Assembly: GCA_013823945.1 (NCBI GenBank)
Contig: PNMZ01000001.1
Location: 744,001-808,000 of the forward strand
Direction: 5' to 3'
From: a bacterium
Lineage (GTDB): Bacteria; Armatimonadota; Fimbriimonadia; Fimbriimonadales; Fimbriimonadaceae
Length of the DNA: 64,000 nt
Part shown: in pieces, positions 42,465 through 51,471 of the stretch
How positions within the stretch are numbered: the first letter of the stretch is position 1
Layout: each line of letters begins with the position of its first letter
Program-made: the position numbers and the translations under genes
The notes under the pieces: generated by a model
Seen by the model: the letters and a program-made list of their open reading frames with translations, nothing else
What the model was told of the DNA's origin: nothing
The model's database searches: none

Positions 42465-43397
42465 TCACCGGGGAATCCCGAGTTTTGATGCGGAAATGCC
42501 AACCCGTTCCTCGATCAATGCCGCCAAGCCCGCTCCAACCACTTCTTCCAGCGGCAACCGAACAGCTCCAGAACTTAAAATTCCCCACACTGCCAAAACC
42601 GCTTTGTTCATCGCAGGTTGCGGGCCTTTGCGAATTGCTTCTACTAAAGGCAGGACGGTTTGAAATACCGACTCATTCTTTTCCGCGACTACCCGGCTCA
42701 ACCAACCAGGAAGCAAGTTCGCCGCCCCGCTGATTGATCCACTCCACCCGGCGGCGAGTGCATCCCAGAGCAGAGTCTCATCTCCCACCAACAAGCTCTT
42801 TCCTGGGGCAGCTCGGCGGAACATTTCCAAATTGCCCCGCTCACCGCTACTATCCTTAAACCCAACGATGTTCGGCATCGTGGCAAGTTCTGCAACTACC
42901 GTTTCCGTAAATGTAAAGCCGGTGAATTTGGGAAAGTTATACGCAATCACCGGAACCGGGCTCGATTCAGCTACAGCCCGAAACCAGTTCAGTGTGCCCA
43001 CATCCGAAGCCGACCGGAAGTATCCAGGGGCCATGACCAGAACTCCGGATGCGCCCGACTTCCCGGCTTGCGAGCACAACCAAGTCGCTTCCGTCAAGCT
43101 GGGAGTTGCGATTCCTAAAATCACGGGTAAATCGCCCAGATTCACCGCTGATCGGACTAAATCTCGCTTTTCGACGGCACTCAAACTTGGCCCCTCACCG
43201 TTCGTTCCCGCCACCACTACGCCCGAACAGCCGTTTGCTCGAAAGAACGCCAAGAGTTTCGCCAAGCTGATTTCGTCGACACGCCCTTCTTGATCAAAGG
43301 GGGTCACACATGCCGGTATCACACCATGGAAAGTCACGGCTTGAGTGTAGCTAATTACCAGGAATAGAACAAAAATCTGATACAATAGCCTCCGCAC
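42465..43397 (-). CDS. DapA/NanA superfamily aldolase or lyase (specificity uncertain)
   Basis: 310 residues from a GTG at 43397, or 290 from the GTG at 43337 where the conserved domain begins (VTFHGVIPACVTPF). TIM-barrel class I aldolase of the dihydrodipicolinate synthase/N-acetylneuraminate lyase superfamily. The Schiff-base Lys is in IVGFKDSSG and the catalytic Tyr in VIAYNFP. The GTTGE motif reads GTNGEG, and the Arg that binds the carboxylate in true DapA (PxRTG) is replaced (PKFTG), so it is probably not dihydrodipicolinate synthase. If the first GTG is used, the extra 20 residues look like a signal peptide, which would be odd for this family. Confidence 0.8.
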   Translation of the reverse strand: MRRLLYQIFVLFLVISYTQAVTFHGVIPACVTPFDQEGRVDEISLAKLLAFFRANGCSGVVVAGTNGEGPSLSAVEKRDLVRSAVNLGDLPVILGIATPSLTEATWLCSQAGKSGASGVLVMAPGYFRSASDVGTLNWFRAVAESSPVPVIAYNFPKFTGFTFTETVVAELATMPNIVGFKDSSGERGNLEMFRRAAPGKSLLVGDETLLWDALAAGWSGSISGAANLLPGWLSRVVAEKNESVFQTVLPLVEAIRKGPQPAMNKAVLAVWGILSSGAVRLPLEEVVGAGLAALIEERVGISASKLGIPR

Positions 43398-43459
43398 ATG
43401 AGCGACGATCCCGTTCCCTTATGCCCTTCATATCGAACTAGGCTCATGGCTTACCGGCC

Positions 43460-44761
43460 ATGAATGACCTCATAACTGCCCTCATCGGGCTCTTTCTTGT
43501 TTTGTTTGCTGGCTTTTTTGTTGCTGCCGAATACGCCATCGTTTCGAGCCGCATGAGCAAACTTGAATCTAATGCCAAGCGCGGTGGACCAATCGACCAG
43601 CTGGCTCTTCGGCTCGCCAAAGACCAATCTGCGTCGGTCGCCGCAATTCAAGTTTGGATTACGCTTCTCGGAATTGGGATTGGTGCATTGTTGGAAGAAT
43701 GGATCACGGGCAAGCTTGAAACGTTCCTGAGCGGACTGCCCGCATTCGTTCTCTCCATCATCTCGCTGCTCATCATCACCTTTCCTCTCGTGATTCTAGG
43801 CGAGCTCGTCCCTAAATATCTTGCCTTACAGTTTCCGGAAGCTGGTTTGCGGCTCATGGCTGGCCCCCTTCGTGTCCTCACTGTAATCATCAAACCAATT
43901 TCTTGGCTCCTCCAAAAGGCGGGTGAGCTAGTTCTCAAGCTCCTCCGGATTCCAACCGACGAAGGTGGTCCAGCCATTTCGAGGGAAGAGCTTCACTTCT
44001 TCATCAAGTCCGGTGAAGCTTCAGGTGGACTCCATGAAGATCATGCAGACTTTGTTGCAAAAACTCTCCGGCTAGACGAACTCGATGCTGAGGATGCGAT
44101 GCTTCACCGCCTGGATATCAAGTGGTTAGATATCAATTTGACCCGGGACGAGACCATTGAGAAATTGCAGGATATACCGAACAGCCGGATCCCTGTTTGT
44201 CGGGGAGATATTGATGACATCGTGGGTATCGCCTACCTTCATGATATTGTTACCAATTTCCAAAATCCCGCATTCAATCTGGAAGAAATCGCTCGCCCCG
44301 CCGTTTACGTCCCCGAATCCCTCACCCTCAACCGTCTCGTCGAGATCATGCGAGAGACGAAATCTCAGATCGTAATCGTCCAAGATGAGTACGGCGGAAC
44401 TCAGGGCCTGATCACTCTGGAAGATGTCATTGAAGAAGTCTTTGGCGATATGGAGGATCGTCTCGAATACGAACGGCCCGCGATCGAGCGCACTTCTCCC
44501 GGACGGCTCAGCCTCCGACCAGATGTCCGCTACGACGAACTACTCGAATTCCTTGAAATCGAGTCGGACCCTGACGACAACTACACTACCGAAACGGTCG
44601 CGGGAATCATCGTGGATATCATTGACCGCACCCCTAAGCTCGGTGATACGGTAGATCTCCCTCTCGGTCGTCTAAGGGTTGAACAAGCGGCAAAAAACCG
44701 AATTACGCGCGTTGGGGTTTATCCGGTTGAACGCTCTGATTCTGCCGACGAAGCCGAATAA
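43460..44761 (+). CDS. CorC/HlyC family transporter-like protein (CNNM-CBS)
   Basis: 433 residues. N-terminal DUF21/CNNM membrane domain with about four helices (AGFFVAAEYAIVSSR, LLGIGIGALLEEW), then a CBS pair (about 215-340, VIVQDEYGGTQGLITLEDVIEEVFGDMED is diagnostic) and a C-terminal CorC_HlyC domain (about 350-430). Relatives take part in magnesium and cobalt efflux. The same-strand serS gene follows after 43 bases. Confidence 0.92.
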   Translation: MNDLITALIGLFLVLFAGFFVAAEYAIVSSRMSKLESNAKRGGPIDQLALRLAKDQSASVAAIQVWITLLGIGIGALLEEWITGKLETFLSGLPAFVLSIISLLIITFPLVILGELVPKYLALQFPEAGLRLMAGPLRVLTVIIKPISWLLQKAGELVLKLLRIPTDEGGPAISREELHFFIKSGEASGGLHEDHADFVAKTLRLDELDAEDAMLHRLDIKWLDINLTRDETIEKLQDIPNSRIPVCRGDIDDIVGIAYLHDIVTNFQNPAFNLEEIARPAVYVPESLTLNRLVEIMRETKSQIVIVQDEYGGTQGLITLEDVIEEVFGDMEDRLEYERPAIERTSPGRLSLRPDVRYDELLEFLEIESDPDDNYTTETVAGIIVDIIDRTPKLGDTVDLPLGRLRVEQAAKNRITRVGVYPVERSDSADEAE

Positions 44762-44792
44762 TCCTCCCCAAAGCCCTCTTCCGCTCGACTGG

Positions 44793-44798
44793 TAAATT
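44793..44798 (+). promoter_or_regulatory. -10-like element (TAAATT) before serS
   Basis: TAAATT with a 6-nt gap to the serS ATG; no Shine-Dalgarno and no clear -35. Confidence 0.3.
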
Positions 44799-44804
44799 GA
44801 ATCC

Positions 44805-46085
44805 ATGTTGGATCGCAAACTCATTCGAGAAAATCCCGATTTCGTTAAGGCGGGAGCCCTGCGCAAGGGGATCGAGGCTCCGGTAGATGAATTTTTGCGG
44901 ATTGACTCGGAATGGCGCGCCGCGATTCACGACCTGGAACAGAAGAAAGCCGAATCCAACAAAATCAGTAAGTCTATTGGTCAACTGATGGGGCAAGGTG
45001 ACCAAGCCGGGGCCGAAGCGGCCAAAGCACAAACCGGAGAACTCAAGGAAGCCATCAAAGCGCTTGAACCTCGGGTCAAAGAGTTGGAACAGCAGCTTGA
45101 GAAGCTCGAACTCACGTTCCCCAATCTCCCTCATGAATCCACCCCGGATGGACTGACCCCCGAAGAGAATGTTGAAGTCCGGGCTTGGGGCGAGAAGCCG
45201 GAAGGTGATTACAAACCCCACTACGATCTTGCCGAAGAACTCCAACTCATTGACTTCGCCGCCGGTGCCAAGATCAGCGGTTCTGGCTTCGTCGTTTATA
45301 CGGGCTACGGGGCCAAGCTTGTTCGGGCTTTGACCAATTTTATGCTCGACTTCCAAGTCGAAGAACATCACTATTCCGAGGTCTATCCCCCGGCCCTGGT
45401 CAGTTCGGAATCGCTGACCGGAACTGGCAATCTCCCTAAATTCGCGGATGATCTTTACCGGGCGGATGAAGATTTGTGGCTGGTACCAACGGCGGAAGTA
45501 CCGGTGACAAACCTCCTTCGCGATGAGATTTTGGAGCCATGGCAACTTCCAGTGAAGTTTGCTGCCTATACACCTTGTTTCCGAAAAGAAGCAGGAGCCG
45601 CAGGGCGAGACACGCGGGGGATACTCCGGATGCACCAATTTGATAAAGTCGAGCTGGTCAAATTTGTCCGCCCCGAAGAGAGCTACGATCACCTTGAGGA
45701 GCTTGTCGCCAACGCCGAAGCGATCCTCCAAGCCCTTGGCCTTCACTATCGCGTTCTTCTGCTTTGTGCTGGGGACATGGGCGACAAGGGATGCAAATGT
45801 TACGACCTTGAAGTCTGGGCACCCGGTGAGCAACGGTACTTGGAAGTCAGTTCTTGCACCAACTTTGAAGCGTTTCAAGCTCGCCGGACCAATATCCGAT
45901 TCCGTCCGGAGCCGGGGGCGCCTCCCGAATTTGTCCACATTTTGAATGGTTCTGGGCTTGCGGTGCCTCGCTTGATGGTTGCGCTCCTGGAGACTTATCG
46001 CCAAGCTGACGGATCCATTGCAATCCCTGAACCCCTTCAGCGGTACATGGGGACCGATGTAATCCCCGTGCCACCAACTGCGTAG
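44805..46085 (+). CDS. serS: Seryl-tRNA synthetase
   Basis: 426-residue class II synthetase that charges tRNA-Ser. N-terminal antiparallel coiled coil (about 30-110) that grips the long tRNA-Ser variable arm. Motif 2 is YTPCFRKEAGAAGRDTRGILRMHQFDKVE; motif 3 is NGSGLAVPRLMVALLE. VPTAEVPVTNL is the serine-binding TxE region. Full length with all motifs. The DedA-family gene starts 14 bases later. Confidence 0.97.
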   Translation: MLDRKLIRENPDFVKAGALRKGIEAPVDEFLRIDSEWRAAIHDLEQKKAESNKISKSIGQLMGQGDQAGAEAAKAQTGELKEAIKALEPRVKELEQQLEKLELTFPNLPHESTPDGLTPEENVEVRAWGEKPEGDYKPHYDLAEELQLIDFAAGAKISGSGFVVYTGYGAKLVRALTNFMLDFQVEEHHYSEVYPPALVSSESLTGTGNLPKFADDLYRADEDLWLVPTAEVPVTNLLRDEILEPWQLPVKFAAYTPCFRKEAGAAGRDTRGILRMHQFDKVELVKFVRPEESYDHLEELVANAEAILQALGLHYRVLLLCAGDMGDKGCKCYDLEVWAPGEQRYLEVSSCTNFEAFQARRTNIRFRPEPGAPPEFVHILNGSGLAVPRLMVALLETYRQADGSIAIPEPLQRYMGTDVIPVPPTA

Positions 46086-46099
46086 AACGGCATAACCAA

Positions 46100-46720
46100 A
46101 TGGGCGACCCCAATCAACTCTTGCTTGACCTCGCCCAACAGTTCGGTCCGGGTGTTCTGTTCATCCTGGTCGGCATTGCCTTTACCCAAACGGGGCTTGT
46201 CGTTGGCCCGCTCATTCCCGGAAATACACTGTTGTTCACCGCCGGAATTCTCTCCGCCTCCGGTAACCCGAACCTCACATGGCCGGCTGTGACCCTCAGT
46301 TTTGTTTCCGGTGGCATCATCGGCAATGCCGCCAACTACGTTCAGGGCCAAAAATTCGGGCGCACTCTATTTGAGCGGCGCGAAACGGGTTTGATTTCAT
46401 CGGCGTCGCTTGCCAAAACCGAAGCGTTCTTCACCCGCCACGGACGCCTCACGATGCTCTTTAGCCCATTTGTGCCGTTTGTTCGTTCGTTCGCGCCTTT
46501 TGTTGCGGGTGTCAGCCAGATGCGATTTCCCAGCTACTTCTTGTTTGCGGCTCTCGGTGTTGCGCTTTGGGTCACTGTTTTAGTGAGCCTCGGTGCCGGA
46601 CTCGGTCAAATCCCGTGGATCAAAAACAACCTCGGCACGTTCGTGATTGCGATTTTCGTGATCATCAGTGCCCAGCTATTGATCGCGGTTTTTCGGAAGC
46701 GCAGTAAACAAATTGAGTAA
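46100..46720 (+). CDS. DedA family membrane protein
   Basis: 206-residue polytopic protein of the DedA/SNARE-associated family, now linked to undecaprenyl-phosphate and phospholipid flipping. Motifs: LIPGNTLLFTAGILSASG, the GNAANYVQGQKFG segment, and the conserved RSFAPFVAGVSQMRFPSYF region with the essential Arg. About five hydrophobic helices. It starts 14 bases after serS and may share its transcript. Confidence 0.9.
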   Translation: MGDPNQLLLDLAQQFGPGVLFILVGIAFTQTGLVVGPLIPGNTLLFTAGILSASGNPNLTWPAVTLSFVSGGIIGNAANYVQGQKFGRTLFERRETGLISSASLAKTEAFFTRHGRLTMLFSPFVPFVRSFAPFVAGVSQMRFPSYFLFAALGVALWVTVLVSLGAGLGQIPWIKNNLGTFVIAIFVIISAQLLIAVFRKRSKQIE

Positions 46721-46934
46721 AAGTGATTTGAGCTAGAGATTTGATCTTTGAGTTTGAATGGAGCCCTCGATCGTGTGATCAGAGGAGTGGAGAACGCTAG
46801 CGACTTTTTCGCTATTCATTTCGTTATTGGTGCAATCGAGGGGATGATGCGGAAATCTGATTTCGGTAATGGTACGGTACTTTAGGGGGATTTGGGAGAA
46901 TGTGATTTAGGCTTTCGGCTCTGGGATGCCGTTC

Positions 46935-47864
46935 TTATAAGGGCGGATACTGCTTTGCAACTTGGCCAAGATTGAGCAGTTTTTTTCTGGCGTAGTTAAG
47001 GTCAGCGGCGGAAAAACCAGTATGGTCACGCAACATTTTGCGAACGCCAAGCTGATTTGAATGGCATCGATCGGCATCATGGCGGGGATTAGAAAGGCGA
47101 TTCACGGCGTAATAAGCGAATGATCGCGCCCGACATTTGTCGATTAGCACCTTGACCCCATGACCAGTGAACTGAGATACGATTCTGGAGAAATGGAACG
47201 GTGAGACTCCATTGATATCTGCACACGTCGCAAGATCCCATGAAAAGAAAGGGTCACTCCAAATTTGGTTGAGCGCATCATTCAGTGCAATATGCTCTTC
47301 ATTGGGAATCTGATATTTGGGGGAGAATGAGGCTTTGGGGCTAAGAAGGGGGGCTGCAAAAGCATTAAGAAAAATCTGTTCGAGCTTTGCTGATTCGGAA
47401 AAAGGCTTTTGTAATCGAAGGTACTGGACACTTATCGAAATATCGTGTTCGGAATAGATGTGAGATCCGTGGGATCGTGACGGGTGGTCATTAACCAGGC
47501 TCAATCCAGAAAAGCGCTTTTCGTTCAGGGTTCCAATGTAGAGTTCAGTTATTCCGTTCGGAAGACAAATGTATCGTTCTTTACGCGGCCAATACAGGAC
47601 AGCACTTCCAGGTTCAACGAGTGAAACTGCCCCCATGCTCGCAATGAGGATTGAATTGTTCAAGGGACGAATTAGTGTGAAGTGGTTTGAATTATTGGAC
47701 TGCCTGACTACATTAACTAGACTATTCCTATACTCACACCGATAGATACCCTCTCGTGGAGCTGAACCGAGGAAGTGGCGTACTTCCTCGGTCGTTTTCA
47801 ACGAGACAATTCCCTGTTTTGAGGTGTCGGCAAGAAGCTCTTGATACATCATTGATTGTCTCAC
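46935..47864 (-). CDS. AraC family transcriptional regulator
   Basis: 309 residues from a GTG at 47864, or from the ATG at 47852. The C-terminal about 110 residues form an AraC-type double HTH: the first helix-turn-helix spans DLATCADINGVSPFHFSRIVSQFTG, the second LGVRKMLRDHTGFSAADLNYARKKL. The N-terminal about 190 residues are a beta-rich sensor-like domain with no recognisable ligand motif. Downstream on the same strand is only sequence with no gene; upstream lie a secreted-protein gene and the divergent SARP-type regulator. It may regulate that locus. Confidence 0.8.
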   Translation of the reverse strand: MRQSMMYQELLADTSKQGIVSLKTTEEVRHFLGSAPREGIYRCEYRNSLVNVVRQSNNSNHFTLIRPLNNSILIASMGAVSLVEPGSAVLYWPRKERYICLPNGITELYIGTLNEKRFSGLSLVNDHPSRSHGSHIYSEHDISISVQYLRLQKPFSESAKLEQIFLNAFAAPLLSPKASFSPKYQIPNEEHIALNDALNQIWSDPFFSWDLATCADINGVSPFHFSRIVSQFTGHGVKVLIDKCRARSFAYYAVNRLSNPRHDADRCHSNQLGVRKMLRDHTGFSAADLNYARKKLLNLGQVAKQYPPL

Positions 47865-47903
47865 AGTGATAATTTCTGTGCTGTGGTGATTGCGTAGACC
47901 GGA

Positions 47904-48269
47904 CTACTGTGAGTTTTGGAGCAAAAGGACGGCTGCGGTAATCACATCGGATGCGTTGTCGAACATGATTGGTGGGCTATCGGGAAATCCAATTCCTCCT
48001 CCGGGCAAGGAACTGTCTGTGCTCAACCACATTGTCCAGTTGGCGGTTCCATTTGCAAAATCGGTTTGAAGGAGTGCCAGAGTCTCCGGTGGCACGGAGA
48101 AGGCATTATTTAGAATGAATGTCTCACAACTCGTCCATTCTGACGTTTCTTCCTCCTCTGCTTGAATTAGGATCGAGTGACTAAGTATTGGTTTAACATC
48201 AGGAAATTGCGCGGGAGCGGTTGCAAATGTGAAGAGGAGCGAAAGAGCGGGAATTGAGTTGATCGTCAT
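47904..48269 (-). CDS. Small secreted hypothetical protein
   Basis: 121 residues from the ATG at 48269 (a GTG two codons upstream is possible). The signal peptide SIPALSLLFTFATAPAQ suggests export. The mature part is acidic with one Cys and Trp-rich segments (EWTSCETF, TANWTMWLS). A TACATT lies 8 nt before the ATG. It sits between two regulator genes and could be their input or target, but nothing in the sequence shows this. Confidence 0.6.
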   Translation of the reverse strand: MTINSIPALSLLFTFATAPAQFPDVKPILSHSILIQAEEEETSEWTSCETFILNNAFSVPPETLALLQTDFANGTANWTMWLSTDSSLPGGGIGFPDSPPIMFDNASDVITAAVLLLQNSQ

Positions 48270-48277
48270 CGCCACTC

Positions 48278-48283
48278 AATGTA
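48278..48283 (-). promoter_or_regulatory. -10 element (TACATT), probable leaderless promoter
   Basis: TACATT with an 8-nt gap to the ATG at 48269. Confidence 0.35.
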
Positions 48284-48341
48284 TAATTAAGCTGATTGCA
48301 GTTTCTTTGCAGAATTCCCGTGCGGTAGGAGTGGTTGCTTG

Positions 48342-51266
48342 ATGTGTTCTGAAAATTCTCCCATCCAAGAATCGAACGACTTTTGGCAAATGAAGGTGAT
48401 GGGTGGTTTTCGCCTTCGGTCTCCCCACGGTCAGGAATTCAAAACTAAATCGAAACTCGCGCGCCAACTGCTTCAATTATTAGCAATTCTGCCAAGCAAT
48501 TTTGTGCCTCGTATTGAGCTGGCTGACATGCTCTTTGGTTCGGAAATGGAGACAAGGCATGACCGCCTGAATGTTCTCATTTCGAGACTTAACTCCGCTC
48601 TGGTCGATACTCATTCAACTTTCTTGTCCGTCTCCAACGACTCAATCGAGTTGAATCGATCGCTGATCATTGTCGATACGATCCAACTAGAGAAAACCCT
48701 TAACGATCTTGTTTGCCGTGCATCTGCGGGCAAGTCGTTTACCAACGACTTGCAGGTGATCGAAGATATAACTGGAAAACTTCTTCCGATCCGCGAGGAT
48801 CTGCTGTCAACTCAAGCTCTCAATCGGTATCGGTCGAAACTCCGCCATGAGATTAATTCTCGGATAGTTCCTGCTCTGGGATGCAGTTATGCACACTTCA
48901 TTATTACGCTTACGGAAGTACTTGGACTTGAGGATATGACTTGCCCAGTCGCGACGAGCGAGATGATGCTTATTTGTTCTGCCTTAGGTGAGATTGGAAC
49001 AGTGCACCGGCTTTTTGCTGAACATGAGGATTACTTGGCTTGTGAATTTGGAACAACAGTCTCGCAGTCAGTTTCTCAGAGCTACGAGTTTTCATTGAAA
49101 CGAAAGCCAGTTCCTGGCCTGACAGAGACGGTCGGCGGATTGCCAAGTCGGCCCAAGAGTTCTTTTGGATTAGAGCAACTCCTTGAGCAAGGCATGAGGA
49201 TCGTGAACGAGACGCTGGGGGGTGAAGTCATCGCGATTGTAGGCGGGGCGGGATTGGGAAAGTCTCACTACCTTGCCGAGCTCGCCCACCGATTATCCGA
49301 CCGATACTGCGTGAAATCGATTGGTTCAGTTTCAGATGACACGAGTTTTGTTTCGCTCCGATCAGATTCACGAGAGCTCATTCTTATTATTGATGACGCA
49401 CAATTTCAAAAATACGCAAGCATTCGGCTCAAGGCGATTCAATTGAATGCGCGAGCCGTGATCGTGACGACCCGTGAGGCGCAAGAATTCGTTAATTCGC
49501 CGCGCATCGTTTTGAAGAACTTGACAATGGGAAGTTTCCTGGAACCTGGTTCGGCTTTGCAAATGATGCGTGACCTGGTACCCAACCTTGAGCGGGATAA
49601 GAATTCACCTCAATTTGCAGAGGAGTATCGATCTCTGGTCAAGATTTGTAGCTTAGCGAATGGTGTTCCGCAGGTCATAAAAGTGTTTGCAGAAGTGATC
49701 GCGATGCTGGGGATTAGATCGGCTATTGCTCAGATTCAGCAGAGCTTTTCGACAGCACTAGGTTATCAGATTAATGAAGCCTCTCGCTATGTCATGGATT
49801 GTTTAAGAAAGCAAGTGGATGAGCTGACAGTCAGCCAGAAGCAATGCTGCGCGATGCTGTCATTTGTCGGTGGAATGCTCCCAATCAAACCACTTACGGT
49901 TTCCTTAAACATTCCCTTGTCCGAAATTGCTGCACTTGAATCGGCGGGAATTATTACAATTCAAAATGGAATGGTCGGACTATCAAAGCCTTACAAAATT
50001 CGACCAAATCTGATTGATGAAAGAATTTTAAGCGAGGAGACCTATTCGGAAGTTTGCTATGCCCTTTATTTTGAAATACGTGAAATTTCTCGTCAGCAGC
50101 CATTGCTTCCAGATTTTGCTGTCGGTATGCCTTCGTACAGCAAGGTTGGTCATTGGTTCTTGATGTGTGGAAAAATTGAAGAAGCATGCAATCTTTTTGA
50201 AGCTTGTTCTCACTGGTCTTCGAAGGTAGCCATCGGTAACGATTTTACTTCTAGTATCGAATGTGTTGTTGTTTCAAGCCAGATCAAGAACGTTGGGATT
50301 TTGGGAACTACCCTTGGTGCGCTGGGTCGGGTGCTTTTTAACACAGGCCAGTATGTGCGAATGAAGCTACTTTTGGAGACATTTGTTGCTCCGGTGGCAT
50401 TTTCGCAATTTGACAAAAGTACTCAATACAGGCTCCTGAATCAATGCGGGCTAGCGTGTCGTTCATTAGGTGAACTTGATATTGCGGCGAGCTATTACAC
50501 ACGAGCAAGAGACTTTGCCGTGACCTCGCAAAATCACCTGACTTTAGATTACAATTTGGGTTGTCTCTATGAATCACAGGGCGAGATAAACCTTGCTTAT
50601 CAGTACTTCACTCTCGGTGCCAAAAAATACGATGAGAGTGTTGATCAGCGTCTCTTACTTGAAAATTCGATAGCTCTTCTGAGGCTCAGGCAGTTACTTC
50701 AGCTTGACGATCCGCTCGAAGAGGAGTTGTCGGAATTAGTCAATGTTTGTTCTCGCGTTAAGGATACGGAACTACAAGGCGTGACCCTCATGTACATCGG
50801 CTCCCTTGCTCACCTCACAGTTCAAAACAAATTATGGTACAGCTTTATCGGGGCTTATCTCGTCTTTGAACAGGGTGTGAACAAGAAGTCGGCGACCCGA
50901 GTATTGCCGATGGTGTCTGATATGGCAAATTGGTTAGATGAGTGTAATGGCAAGGTTGCTGGTAAAAGAATGCGACTGCTCAAGCAGTTTCTGGAACTAG
51001 TAGAACATGAGAGTATTACTTTTGCTCAAGACGACTATGAGTATCGCGGAGTCGCACAGATCATTTGGGAATCTCTTGAAGTTCTGAGGACAATTGGTTC
51101 TCCCGTGCCGACGGAGTTAACTTCGTTTTATGATCTGTGCTCGCGCAATTTCTTTTCGTTCACTCAGTCAATACAACTCAGCATTTTCACTGAGCATCTG
51201 ATCGCGATGTGTAGTTCCTATGAAGTCTCGGAGGCGGAGAATCCGGTTACTCAAGCGACCTTGTGA
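48342..51266 (+). CDS. SARP-type regulator with STAND ATPase and TPR domains
   Basis: 974 residues from the ATG at 48342; the TTG one codon upstream is better spaced from the AGGAG at 48327. N-terminal winged helix (about 16-98, MKVMGGFRLRSPHG then SKLARQLLQLLAIL) followed by a bacterial transcriptional activation domain (about 100-245), the SARP arrangement. Then a STAND-like P-loop ATPase, Walker A GGAGLGKSHYL near residue 300-310 and Walker B ELILIIDDAQ. The C-terminal 350 residues are TPR-like (YYTRARDFAV, LGCLYESQGEINLAYQYFTLG). This matches AfsR-like regulators: ligand or stress input to ATPase/TPR, output on DNA. Target genes are unknown. Confidence 0.82.
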   Translation: MCSENSPIQESNDFWQMKVMGGFRLRSPHGQEFKTKSKLARQLLQLLAILPSNFVPRIELADMLFGSEMETRHDRLNVLISRLNSALVDTHSTFLSVSNDSIELNRSLIIVDTIQLEKTLNDLVCRASAGKSFTNDLQVIEDITGKLLPIREDLLSTQALNRYRSKLRHEINSRIVPALGCSYAHFIITLTEVLGLEDMTCPVATSEMMLICSALGEIGTVHRLFAEHEDYLACEFGTTVSQSVSQSYEFSLKRKPVPGLTETVGGLPSRPKSSFGLEQLLEQGMRIVNETLGGEVIAIVGGAGLGKSHYLAELAHRLSDRYCVKSIGSVSDDTSFVSLRSDSRELILIIDDAQFQKYASIRLKAIQLNARAVIVTTREAQEFVNSPRIVLKNLTMGSFLEPGSALQMMRDLVPNLERDKNSPQFAEEYRSLVKICSLANGVPQVIKVFAEVIAMLGIRSAIAQIQQSFSTALGYQINEASRYVMDCLRKQVDELTVSQKQCCAMLSFVGGMLPIKPLTVSLNIPLSEIAALESAGIITIQNGMVGLSKPYKIRPNLIDERILSEETYSEVCYALYFEIREISRQQPLLPDFAVGMPSYSKVGHWFLMCGKIEEACNLFEACSHWSSKVAIGNDFTSSIECVVVSSQIKNVGILGTTLGALGRVLFNTGQYVRMKLLLETFVAPVAFSQFDKSTQYRLLNQCGLACRSLGELDIAASYYTRARDFAVTSQNHLTLDYNLGCLYESQGEINLAYQYFTLGAKKYDESVDQRLLLENSIALLRLRQLLQLDDPLEEELSELVNVCSRVKDTELQGVTLMYIGSLAHLTVQNKLWYSFIGAYLVFEQGVNKKSATRVLPMVSDMANWLDECNGKVAGKRMRLLKQFLELVEHESITFAQDDYEYRGVAQIIWESLEVLRTIGSPVPTELTSFYDLCSRNFFSFTQSIQLSIFTEHLIAMCSSYEVSEAENPVTQATL

Positions 51267-51471
51267 CTAGTGTCGAATTGATTACTGTTTGCAATGGCAA
51301 TGTCATTGGGGGCAAAAGCACTGAATACATTGGTGATAAATACTCTTTTGGTTAGAATAGTACGAACATCTCTTTTCGGTATACACCCGGATTGTTTTGG
51401 CAAATTGAGCGAATTTAGCTATTGGCGAGTGGGCTTTTTTACGTCACAGTCAATGATTACGAAGAACCGGT

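Noticed and set aside
44703-46004. 433-residue open frame antisense to serS
   Set aside because: It lies wholly opposite serS and the corC end; its protein is low in recognisable motifs and arises from codon bias in the real genes.
46764-46842. 8-bp inverted repeat CCCTCGAT...ATCGAGGG in the gap after the DedA gene
   Set aside because: The arms are 63 nt apart and short; a match of this size is expected by chance. The 214-base gap has no other clear element.
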